From contig JAXLRE010000007.1 in the NCBI GenBank assembly GCA_046331265.1, positions 28,624 to 92,623 on the forward strand: DNA of 64,000 nt, written 5' to 3'. The translations under genes and the position numbers were made by a program. This stretch comes from JAGPDB01 sp046331265 (GTDB lineage Bacteria; Actinomycetota; Acidimicrobiia; IMCC26256; JAGPDB01). Position 1 is the first letter of the stretch, and each line of letters starts with the position of its first letter. Below, in pieces: positions 52,636 to 61,200 of the stretch. The notes below the pieces were generated by a model. It saw only the letters and a list, made by a program, of their open reading frames with translations, did not search any database and was not told the DNA's origin.

Positions 52636-53562
52636 TTAATGCGCAATAAATATTGTCGTATACAAAATATAAACAATATATATAGCAACTAGTACATATC
52701 CTTTAGAACGATTTAAAACATTTGATTTAAGTGGGATCAAAAGAACCATACTTATGAGGCTTAACAAAACTGGCGCAGTTATGTCTGCTGAGCTAACTTT
52801 TATTGGATAGATAATTGCCGCTATTGCAACTATTAAAAGCATATTAAAAATATTGCTTCCAATAACAGTTCCAACACCTATGTCGTCATGACCTCTCATC
52901 CTTGAAATAATTGTTGTTGCTAATTCAGGTGTTGAAGTTCCGAGCGCGACAAAAGTTGCACCAACAATAAAAGTATCCCAACCCAATAGATCTCCGATTG
53001 CTTTTGCGCCGTCAACAATTAGATAACCAGCTGATACCAATAAAATTAATCCTGCTAATAAAAATATGACGGACTTGTTTATTTTCTTTTCTCCCAAAAC
53101 TTCGCTCGTTTCTGAACGCGCTTTAATTGTTTGAATAAGACCAAGCATTAGCCAGACAGTAAAAAATAAAATCATGACGATGCCGTCTATATAGTTAATT
53201 TTTTTATCGATTGATAAAACTAAAACTAAAACAGGTGCAATAATTGCAAAAGGTAAATCTCTTTTTAACTCCCTTTTAGAAACTTTAAGTGGTTTAAGTA
53301 TTAATGCAATGCCTAGAACCAAGCAAATGTTAGTTAGGTTTGATCCAATTGCATCTCCTAAAGCCAGTTCTGATTTTTTGTTGGTGGCAGAAATTATAGA
53401 AACACTAAGTTCTGGTGACGAGGTTGCGAACGCAGCGATAGTTGCACCAATAATTCCAGCAGGGATCTTTGCCCATGAAGCAACCCCAACTGCTCCTTTA
53501 ACAAATAGTTCACCGCCTAAACCTGCAAAGATAATGCCAATCACTAATAACAAAAAAACCAT
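52636..53562 (-). CDS. CaCA-family sodium/calcium exchanger-like protein
   Basis: 308 aa with about ten TM helices. Two alpha-repeats are clear: ATSSPELSVSI with GDAIGSNLTNICLVLG, and ALGTSTPELATTI with GTVIGSNIFNMLLIV. YrbG-type bacterial exchanger exporting Ca2+ against Na+ or K+ (family knowledge). Convergent to the VIT1-type gene. Confidence 0.93.
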   Translation of the reverse strand: MVFLLLVIGIIFAGLGGELFVKGAVGVASWAKIPAGIIGATIAAFATSSPELSVSIISATNKKSELALGDAIGSNLTNICLVLGIALILKPLKVSKRELKRDLPFAIIAPVLVLVLSIDKKINYIDGIVMILFFTVWLMLGLIQTIKARSETSEVLGEKKINKSVIFLLAGLILLVSAGYLIVDGAKAIGDLLGWDTFIVGATFVALGTSTPELATTIISRMRGHDDIGVGTVIGSNIFNMLLIVAIAAIIYPIKVSSADITAPVLLSLISMVLLIPLKSNVLNRSKGYVLVAIYIVYILYTTIFIAH

Positions 53563-53650
53563 TGGATGACAATCTAGAGGAAATAAAGAATTTTTTCTTC
53601 CATATAAACTTTGAGAATAAATATCGTATAGACTTTCCGTTCTACAGTCA

Positions 53651-53728
53651 CGGGATGTGGCGCAGCTTGGTTAGCGCGCCTGCTTTGGGAGCAGGAGGTC
53701 CAGGGTTCGAATCCCTGCATCCCGACCA
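53651..53728 (+). tRNA. tRNA-Pro (anticodon TGG)
   Basis: Acceptor CGGGATG/CATCCCG; anticodon stem CCTGC/GCAGG with loop TTTGGGA giving TGG; T-loop GGTTCGAATCC. Discriminator A and encoded CCA (53726-53728). Confidence 0.96.
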
Positions 53729-53833
53729 CAATTTAACTATTAATAAATAGCTCTTTCGTATCCTTTTATTGTTTGTAATCCCACATTTTCAAGATTTAAA
53801 GAAATAACATATTCGAAACCGAAAGAGGTAAAT

Positions 53834-54058
53834 ATGGAACAATCAAAAACATCATTCGAAAAACTTCGTGACTTTGCGCAGTACTTCACAGCAGGCGCAG
53901 CAATCCTTGCAGGAATCTGTTGGGTTCTTTCAGATGTAATAGCAAAGGATTCAACACTTTTTGACAAGCTTGCAAACATAACTATTGGAGCGACTATGGT
54001 CGGCGGTGTTGTCATGGGAGTTTTATATTTAATTCATCTTACAAAAAAAGAAAAATAA
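53834..54058 (+). CDS. Small two-TM membrane protein of unknown function
   Basis: 74 aa with SD GAGGT 5 nt before ATG 53834. Helices at about 16-35 and 45-68, cytoplasmic basic end THLTKKEK-like (HLTKKEK). I do not recognise a family. A 91-aa ORF on the opposite strand covers the same bases but lacks an SD, so this strand is preferred. Lies between tRNA-Pro and tRNA-Gly. Confidence 0.6.
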   Translation: MEQSKTSFEKLRDFAQYFTAGAAILAGICWVLSDVIAKDSTLFDKLANITIGATMVGGVVMGVLYLIHLTKKEK

Positions 54059-54112
54059 TCAGGATCGAGTGTTCTTCTATCGGACATGTCTGATAGCATC
54101 TAGATCTCATAT

Positions 54113-54127
54113 CGCGGGTGTAGCTCA
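54113..54127 (+). repeat. Partial copy of the tRNA-Gly 5' end
   Basis: CGCGGGTGTAGCTCA occurs here and again at 54163-54177, where it begins the intact tRNA-Gly. The copy covers acceptor 5' strand to D-arm start only, then diverges; no cloverleaf can be formed. A remnant duplication or recombination scar. Confidence 0.7.
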
Positions 54128-54163
54128 CAGGCATCACAAACTATAAACTGTGAACCACCTTAC

Positions 54164-54238
54164 GCGGGTGTAGCTCAATGGCTAGAGCCCCAGCCTTCCA
54201 AGCTGGTTATGCGGGTTCGATTCCCGTCACCCGCTCCA
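54164..54238 (+). tRNA. tRNA-Gly (anticodon TCC)
   Basis: Acceptor GCGGGTG/CACCCGC; anticodon stem CCAGC/GCTGG with loop CTTCCAA giving TCC; T-arm GCGGGTTCGATTCCCGT. Discriminator T, CCA encoded (54236-54238). Confidence 0.95.
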
Positions 54239-54280
54239 TATAAAACTAAAGTGCGACTAAAAAGCGATTAGCATTTGTTC

Positions 54281-55999
54281 ATGTCTTCAAACGATAACGA
54301 AACGCTTAAACATGAAATTTCTGAAAAAATCGAAGAGCTTCCTTCGCATTTAAAATTTGATCCCCTTGTAGGGCACCCTAAACGTAAATCAATTTTGGCT
54401 GTGATGTGCCTTTCGCTCGTCGTAATTGTTTTAGATAACTCAATTTTAAACGTTGCGATACCGACTATCAGTCAAACATTACGTGCCAGCGATCAACAGC
54501 TTTTATGGATCATCGATGCTTATACATTAATTTTTGCTGGACTCCTACTAACCGCAGGCACATTAGGTGACCGCTTCGGAAGACGATCGTTACTACAAAT
54601 TGGGCTAACAATTTTTGGTTTGGCATCCTTAATATCTGCATTTTCTCATTCACCTACTCAGTTAATCATCGGTCGAGGCCTAATGGGTATTGGTGGTGCA
54701 GCAATAATGCCATCGACATTGTCGATCATTACAAATGTGTTTCCTCCAAAAGAACGCGCAAAAGCAATTGGAATTTGGGCTGCATTTGCTGGAATTGGTG
54801 TAGCTATTGGTCCACTAACTGGTGGTTTTCTTATTGAACATTTCTGGTGGGGCTCGGTATTTCTAGTAAATATTCCTGTTGTAATTTTTGGTGTGTTAGC
54901 AAACGCAGTTTTGGTTCCAGAATCAAAAGCAGAGTATTCAGAAAAAATCGATATCATCGGAGCAATACTTTCAATCATTGGTCTATCAACTTTGCTCTAT
55001 GCAATTATTTTTGGTGCTGATGATGGATTCTTAAAACCAGGTGTATTAACTGCTGGAGCAATTGCATTTATATCTCTTGTCGGCTTTTTCACTTGGGAAT
55101 CAAAGACTGCATCTCCGATGTTGCAATTGAAATTCTTTAAAGATAAACGATTTTCTGCTGGCGCGATTTCAATTACTCTGACATTCTTTGCAATGTTTGG
55201 TATGAGCTTTTTACTTTCACAATATCTACAAAGTGTTCTTGGTTTCACACCTCTACAAAGCGGTGTAAGGTTTATTCCTTTTGCTTTTGCAATGATTGTC
55301 ACTGCTCCCCTAAGCGCTAAAGCATCTGCAAAATTTGGAACTAAACAAACCGTTGTTACAGGTTTAACTCTTGTATTAATTGCGCTTTTAGCAATGTCTA
55401 CTCTGCAAGTTAACGACAGCTATGCGAATGTAATTTGGATGATGATGTTAATGGCATGCGGTATGGGCCTTACGATGGCTCCTGCAACTTCATCTGTTAT
55501 GAACTCATTGCCGCGTGAAAAAGCAGGTGTTGGTTCTGCAATGAATGACACAACACGAATGGTTGGTGGCGCTTTAGGACTAGCAGTCAGCGGTTCTGTT
55601 TTTGCATCTATTTATAGAGACAAGTTAAAAAACTTTCCAGCAATAAAGGACTTGTTAGCTGCCATGGAATCGCTTGGCGTAAGCAAGAACAAACAGCAAG
55701 AACTTTTAACTAATCTTTCTGACTCATTAGGTAAAGCTATTGGAATAGCTAAAGGCGTTAGAGACCCTTCGACTATCCCTGATCCAACTTTAAAGTCGCA
55801 AGTTAGTTCTTTACCAGCCCCAGTACGCGAGCGTGTAAGCAATTCGATTGTCAATGGAGCACAATATTCTTTCGTTAAAGGTATGCATGTTGGTATGTAC
55901 GTGAGCGCTATTGCAGTTGTTATTGCAATTACTGTTGCTCTTATTTGGTTGCCTAAACATTCAATGTCTAAAGAACAAGCTGAGGGTACGACTATATGA
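54281..55999 (+). CDS. MFS transporter, DHA2 (14-TM) drug-efflux type
   Basis: About 572 aa from ATG 54281; TTG 54275 is a less likely start. The motif A-like stretch GTLGDRFGRRSLLQIGL, early LDNSILNVAIPTIS (motif D1) and GIGGAAIMPSTLSII are typical of EmrB/QacA proteins with 14 TM helices. Proton-driven efflux of drugs or lipophilic compounds; substrate unknown. Its TGA overlaps the ATG of the next gene (ATGA), so the two are coupled. Confidence 0.92.
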   Translation: MSSNDNETLKHEISEKIEELPSHLKFDPLVGHPKRKSILAVMCLSLVVIVLDNSILNVAIPTISQTLRASDQQLLWIIDAYTLIFAGLLLTAGTLGDRFGRRSLLQIGLTIFGLASLISAFSHSPTQLIIGRGLMGIGGAAIMPSTLSIITNVFPPKERAKAIGIWAAFAGIGVAIGPLTGGFLIEHFWWGSVFLVNIPVVIFGVLANAVLVPESKAEYSEKIDIIGAILSIIGLSTLLYAIIFGADDGFLKPGVLTAGAIAFISLVGFFTWESKTASPMLQLKFFKDKRFSAGAISITLTFFAMFGMSFLLSQYLQSVLGFTPLQSGVRFIPFAFAMIVTAPLSAKASAKFGTKQTVVTGLTLVLIALLAMSTLQVNDSYANVIWMMMLMACGMGLTMAPATSSVMNSLPREKAGVGSAMNDTTRMVGGALGLAVSGSVFASIYRDKLKNFPAIKDLLAAMESLGVSKNKQQELLTNLSDSLGKAIGIAKGVRDPSTIPDPTLKSQVSSLPAPVRERVSNSIVNGAQYSFVKGMHVGMYVSAIAVVIAITVALIWLPKHSMSKEQAEGTTI

Positions 56000-57156
56000 A
56001 AAAAGCACTTGTAATTCTACTGTTAGTTCTAACAGTAGTTTTGTCTGCATGTGCTGAGAAAAAAGCTAAACCAGAAAAAGTTGTTCCCACTTCAACTTCA
56101 AGCTCGACTACAACAACTGTTTCAAAAGTTGAACCGACATTGACAACTAAAGTCATGTTAGATGGTTTGACCAACCCGTGGGATATTGCATTTAGTTCAA
56201 ATGGAACAATGTTTTTTACGCAACGAAATGGCAAACTCAACGCTTTAGTCGGTACAGAAAATCGAGTTTTAATAGATAATCCTGATGTTAAAGCAGACGG
56301 CGAAGGCGGACTTTTAGGTTTAGCATTAGATAAGACTTTCAATAAAAACCGATACTTGTACGCATGCTACAACTCAAAGACTGCATTAGATATAAGGGTT
56401 GTTAGATTTTCAGTAAGTAAAGATGTAAGAACAGTTTCGGATCCTAAAGCAATCATTACAGGCATTCCATCAAAAAATTCCGGACGCCATAGTGGTTGTC
56501 GCATTCGAACAGCGCAAGACGGAACTTTATTTATTGGAACTGGTGATGCTGCCAATTCGAATAACCCACAAAATCCTAAAAGTCTTGGTGGAAAAATTTT
56601 ACATGTTGACAGAGACGGTAACGGAGTAAAAGGAAATCTAACTGATCCGTTTGATTCAAGAATTTTAAATTATGGACATAGAAATGTTCAAGGAATTGCT
56701 TTGTTTGATAAACCTGTAGACGGCGTTTATGGATTCAGTACTGAACATGGGCCTGACAAAGACGATGAAATTAACTTAATAACAAAAGGTAATTTTGGTT
56801 GGGCTCCTATTGGTGATTACAACGAAAATGTTCCAATGACTAACTTGAAAAAATTTCCAGATGCAATATCTGCGATTTGGTCAAGCGGATCCCCCACTCT
56901 TGCTACCTCTGGCGCATCATATATTAGAGGTTCTAATTGGAAATTATTTGATGGAGCTTTGGCTGTAGCAACATTGAAAGCACAAGAATTAAAAATTATT
57001 AAGTTCTCAGCTGATTACAAAATTGAATTTGATAAAACTTTTTTCAACGAAGAATTTGGACGAATACGAGTTGCGACGCAAGGTCCAGATGGAAATCTAT
57101 ATATTGCAACAGATGACTCTTCGAACGGAAAAATTATCCGGATAACGCCTAATTAA
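55996..57156 (+). CDS. Lipoprotein PQQ-type sugar (glucose/sorbosone) dehydrogenase
   Basis: 386 aa. Lipoprotein signal with lipobox LSAC (Cys 19), Ser/Thr linker, then a six-bladed propeller. It starts LDGLTNPWDIAFSSNGTMFFTQRNGKL, with GEGGLLGLALD, HSGCRIRTAQDGTLFIGTGD, NYGHRNVQGIAL and GPDKDDEINLI. These are the conserved quinoprotein glucose/sorbosone dehydrogenase blocks. PQQ binding is expected from the family; no pqq genes are in view. Ends in a 4-nt overlap with the convergent gene. Co-translated with the MFS gene. Confidence 0.9.
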   Translation: MKKALVILLLVLTVVLSACAEKKAKPEKVVPTSTSSSTTTTVSKVEPTLTTKVMLDGLTNPWDIAFSSNGTMFFTQRNGKLNALVGTENRVLIDNPDVKADGEGGLLGLALDKTFNKNRYLYACYNSKTALDIRVVRFSVSKDVRTVSDPKAIITGIPSKNSGRHSGCRIRTAQDGTLFIGTGDAANSNNPQNPKSLGGKILHVDRDGNGVKGNLTDPFDSRILNYGHRNVQGIALFDKPVDGVYGFSTEHGPDKDDEINLITKGNFGWAPIGDYNENVPMTNLKKFPDAISAIWSSGSPTLATSGASYIRGSNWKLFDGALAVATLKAQELKIIKFSADYKIEFDKTFFNEEFGRIRVATQGPDGNLYIATDDSSNGKIIRITPN

Positions 57157-57791
57157 GGTGCTGAACTTGATGTTGATGCTGCTGAAGTTGCTGTATTTTG
57201 ACCTGGTAATTGAGTTGAAGAAGGCGGACCAACAGCAGTTGTTGGTGTGGTAGTAGTTGTAGATGAATCTACAGCAACAAATAAATCGACAATTGTTTTA
57301 GCTATTGCACTTAGCGATGTTTTATCGACAATAGTTTTTGATCCTTGCACAAAAAAACATCGATCTGTTTGACTTACAATAATCGTTGGGTCTGTTTCAT
57401 CGGAATAAATTGCATTTTTTGCAACATCAGGTATTGCAACTTTATTTTTTTGTGAATCAAAAAGAACAGCACACTGCGCTGGTGAATCTACATATAAAGT
57501 TATGTAGTTAATTTCTTTTCCTATGTTTGAATACGTACAACGTTTTTTGTCTTTTGTGATTTTAGGTTCGACATCAGCAACTATCCCTCCAGCTAACAAT
57601 GCAGTGTCTGTTAGAAATTCACAAGCTTGAGCATTTTTTGCTGGCAAAGTTGTTGTAGTTGTAATGACTAACGGCTTTGAAGGTTTATTATCATCATCAG
57701 AACTAAATACGATAATTAGAACTAGAACTGCGGCTAGAAAAGCAGCGACGAATATAACTATTTGTTTTTTGGTCAATTGCTTTAAAAACAC
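57153..57791 (-). CDS. Secreted/membrane-anchored protein of unknown function with Thr/Ser-rich tail
   Basis: 212 aa. One TM near 11-29, short Thr stretch, then a ~130-residue extracytoplasmic domain with four Cys (ACEF, KRCTY, AQCAV, DRCFF), probably two disulfides. A Thr/Ser/Pro tail (SSTTTTTPTT ... STSSSAP) follows. The domain size and Cys pattern recall DUF3558-like actinobacterial lipoproteins, but I cannot confirm this and there is no lipobox. GTG start. Downstream of tRNA-His behind a 17-bp hairpin. Confidence 0.65.
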   Translation of the reverse strand: MFLKQLTKKQIVIFVAAFLAAVLVLIIVFSSDDDNKPSKPLVITTTTTLPAKNAQACEFLTDTALLAGGIVADVEPKITKDKKRCTYSNIGKEINYITLYVDSPAQCAVLFDSQKNKVAIPDVAKNAIYSDETDPTIIVSQTDRCFFVQGSKTIVDKTSLSAIAKTIVDLFVAVDSSTTTTTPTTAVGPPSSTQLPGQNTATSAASTSSSAP

Positions 57792-57811
57792 GCGCCATCC
57801 TATCCGTGTTG

Positions 57812-57848
57812 GGTCGAAAAACTATCGATTTTCGATAGTTTTTCGACC
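57812..57848. repeat. Perfect 17-bp inverted repeat (hairpin)
   Basis: GGTCGAAAAACTATCGA and its exact complement flank a TTT loop. It sits between tRNA-His (upstream on the minus strand) and the gene at 57791. No T run follows on either strand, so it is not a standard terminator; a tRNA 3' processing or attenuation role, or a mobile-element end, is possible. Confidence 0.7.
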
Positions 57849-57862
57849 AACCGGACGGAAAA

Positions 57863-57940
57863 TGGGGTGGCTGAGGGGAATTGAACCCCCGACCTCCAGT
57901 GCCACAAACTGGCGCTCTAACCAACTGAGCTACAACCACC
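57863..57940 (-). tRNA. tRNA-His (anticodon GTG)
   Basis: Acceptor GTGGTTG/CAGCCAC with the extra G-1 opposite C73, the histidine identity feature. Anticodon stem CCAGT/ACTGG with loop TTGTGGC giving GTG. CCA encoded (57863-57865). Confidence 0.95.
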
Positions 57941-57974
57941 ATGCATAAACGCCCAGTAACCTTAGCGTTTCACG

Positions 57975-58048
57975 CACGCCCGGAGGGATTCGAACCCACG
58001 GCCTACAGATTAGAAGTCTGTCGCTCTATCCAACTGAGCTACGGGCGC
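57975..58048 (-). tRNA. tRNA-Arg (anticodon TCT)
   Basis: Anticodon stem ACAGA/TCTGT with loop CTTCTAA giving TCT; D-arm GCTCAGTTGGATAGAGC and T-arm GTGGGTTCGAATCCCTC. Acceptor GCGCCCG/CGGGCGT ends in an unusual G1:U72 pair; discriminator G; no encoded CCA. Divergent from the large gene at 58224. Confidence 0.93.
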
Positions 58049-58223
58049 ATTCAGATCGAAAATCATATCATCAACCAGCGCAAACAGGTGAACTAGATAG
58101 ATTTTTCTATGAATATGGCGAATAAAGATCCTGAAATATGGGTCAAATGAATTATTCGAACAAATTATAGAAAGAATCCCTTCTAAGTGCCGATATATAA
58201 CTGTGTCTTTATAAAGGGAAGCT

Positions 58224-61200
58224 ATGAAAAAAAACAATATATCTAACATTTTTATTTTCATTGGTTTTGCGTATTTAGCATTTAGAACTTATCTGCAAAT
58301 ACAAAACGCAACACCAATGAGTTGGTTGGTATATGCAATTGAACTAATCACTGTATTAGAACTTTGCTTTATCTACTTCGCAGTTACGCATCAGAAAAAG
58401 CGAAATAAAAAACAACGCGAGATGATAACTGATGCTGTGGCAATAATTGATGCACGCAACTGTTCACAAGATGAACTTATTGCATCTTTATACTCAATTG
58501 AAGAATCATCTGAGTTTGATCGCGCATTAGTTCTACGCAACGCGGTTACAAACGAAGTCGCATTCGAAAATATTGCAGACTACAAAAAAGCAATCCTTAC
58601 AGAAAAAATAGAGATAACAAGCAATCCAAAATTCATTGCATGGATGAATGCAGGCGATGTAATTTTAGAAGACACAATTTCTCAAGCTAGTGCTTACTTC
58701 ACAGATTCAATAGCAGTTGTATTCCCTAAATCTGCTCTATGGTCTAATGAAATTTCTAATGGTTCTTCACCTGAGAATTCAGACATAATCAATGATGAAG
58801 TAAACGCCTTTATTTCTTCGACTAGTAGCCAAGAATGGGCTGGTGAAAGCTGTATTTTTACATCTGAATTCTTCAGTGAAAACATTACTTCCAACGTTCA
58901 AAACGCAAACTTTTTCGCAACTATAAACAAAGCTTTAAACGTTGCTAAAGCTAAATCTGTTTATATCGACGTGATTGGTTTCGAGCAACAAGACAACAAT
59001 GCTTTCTCTCGAATTGAAACACGTACAAATGAAATCAGAGTTGGAACAAAATCATTATTTAGAGATGGATTCAAAAAAAGCTCTATTGCAAATCTTCGTT
59101 ATGCAACAAGACCGTTACGCGCATTGCGAACGATTGCATTTTTTGTTGTTGCAGGTATAAGTGTTTTAACAGGCAAAATTCCATTCCCTAATTCAAACAT
59201 TGCAATCATGTTTGGAGCATGCGCATTTTATGTCTGTGCATTACTAGCAATAAAGTTTCTTTCGAATAAACGCCTCGATCAAATATCAAGAATTAGAACT
59301 TCTCTAGCTAACTTAGGTTCTGACTTAACTTCTTGGTTAAAGAAAAATACAGCTATTGCAAAAAGAATAAATACTTTTGCTGGAGCAGCTCTCGCTATTT
59401 ATCTTGCATCTTGTTTAGTTGCTAGATGGTTTTTGAATTTTGGCAATGATGTTAAGTCTCAAAATAGCGCTCCTGCCTTGCTTTTTGGGATTATTTCACT
59501 CGGATATTTAGTATACGGTCTAGAACTTGTTGGCTTTAAGCAACGTCGAAACACATTACGACGTATTTTAAATATCAACGCAAAGTTTGGTCGCCGTGCA
59601 ATCGAAATTGCAGACCTCTCCCCTAGTGACTGTGGCGTTATCTCATCTCGCCCAACAGAAATCGGTCATGAAGAAGTAATTTCGCTTTCTATCCCTCAAG
59701 GAAATACTACAAAAGAAATACATTTACAATCACGTGTTGTTAATTCGACAAAAGTTGGAGTTAATTACCGTATTGGTTTTGTTTTCGAATCAATGTCAGA
59801 TGAAGACAAAGCCATTCTAACAAAATTCTGCACTTTGACTTACCCACTATATGTTTTAAGAGGTCATTCACGTATTGCAGGTGACAGTTCAGCAACTGAT
59901 GTTTCGCTTGCTACACAAAAGAAAACAACTAGTTCAATTACGTTTCTCCGCAACCAATCACAAAAACCGTTGGTACGAATCGCAGCAATCGTCGCACTAT
60001 TTGCTGTTGCTGCGTCTAATCTACCTCCTTATTCTCGTGCGTCTGCAGCGACAACAACTGGAACTGCAAACACAATATCTGGTGTTATTTTTCAAGACTT
60101 CAACACAAATGGTGTTAAAGATCCAGGCACAACAGGTTCAGCAACTGATGCACCAATTGCAGGTGTAACTGTTAAAGCTACTTGTGATAATTCTGGTGTC
60201 ACAACAACAGGTTCAGCAACATCAAATGATAAAGGTGAATTTATTATTTCGAATGTAACTGGACAGTGTCGTGTTGAAACAACAAGTGGTATTCCTACTG
60301 GTATGAAATCTTCTCAAGCTGGTACTGATTCAAATACGCTTGTTCAATTCCACCGTTCAGGTACAGCAAATGTAATGTTTGGTCTTCAATACCCTGGCGA
60401 CTACTGTCAAAACAATCCAAATGTTTTAGTTACATGTTTTGGACGAGGAAACATAACAGTTACTTACCCAAATAAAGGATCAATCGAAAGCAATACATGG
60501 AATAGTACATCAGACTGGACCGATACCGTTAAGTTTGGAAAAGTCGGAACCGTTTATGGTCTTGCATACAAGAAAGATACAAAAGAATTATTTAGTTCTG
60601 CATATTTACGACGTAAAGCCGGCTTTGGGCCTATGGGAATTGGCGGTATCTATAAAACATCGTTAGGTACTGCAGGCAATCCTGTTACAAACTGGTTAAA
60701 TTTAGAGACTGTCGCTCAAAAGTACGGTGAAACTCTTGGAGCGAATCCACGTCCAGCTAATCAAACACAATATGATTTAGCGGTCAACGACTACGAAACA
60801 GAACCATATGTTGGACGTCGCGGTATTGGTGACATAGATATTTCTCCAGATGGAAAAACACTTTATGCAACTAACTTAAATACTGGAAGTATTTACGCAA
60901 TAGAAATTGCTAATCCGCAAAACACACAACGACTATCAATAACTGGAACACTTAATACTTCTGCAGGCAGAACATGTTCTAGAACTGCAAATGCAAACGA
61001 CTTTCGAATTTTTGGTTTAGGAGTTAAATCTAATGGTGATGTTTTTGTTGGTGGTGTTTGTACAGCTCAATCAACACAGAACCCTAATGACTTGTACTAC
61101 TACGTATTCAAGTTTGATCCATCAAATAACTACTCACAAAAGTTAGTTTCTACGCACGATCTAAAATACGATCGATCAAAGGCACCTAATCCATGGCAAT

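Noticed and set aside
53740..54015. 91-codon minus-strand frame opposite the small membrane protein
   Set aside because: No SD and poor protein-like pattern; the plus-strand frame has a good SD and two clean TM helices.
54113..54163. A second functional tRNA-Gly
   Set aside because: No anticodon arm or acceptor 3' strand after the repeated 15 nt.
53563..58050. Integrated phage or genomic island at the tRNA cluster
   Set aside because: No integrase, phage genes or matching tRNA 3' duplications were found; only the short 5' tRNA-Gly repeat.
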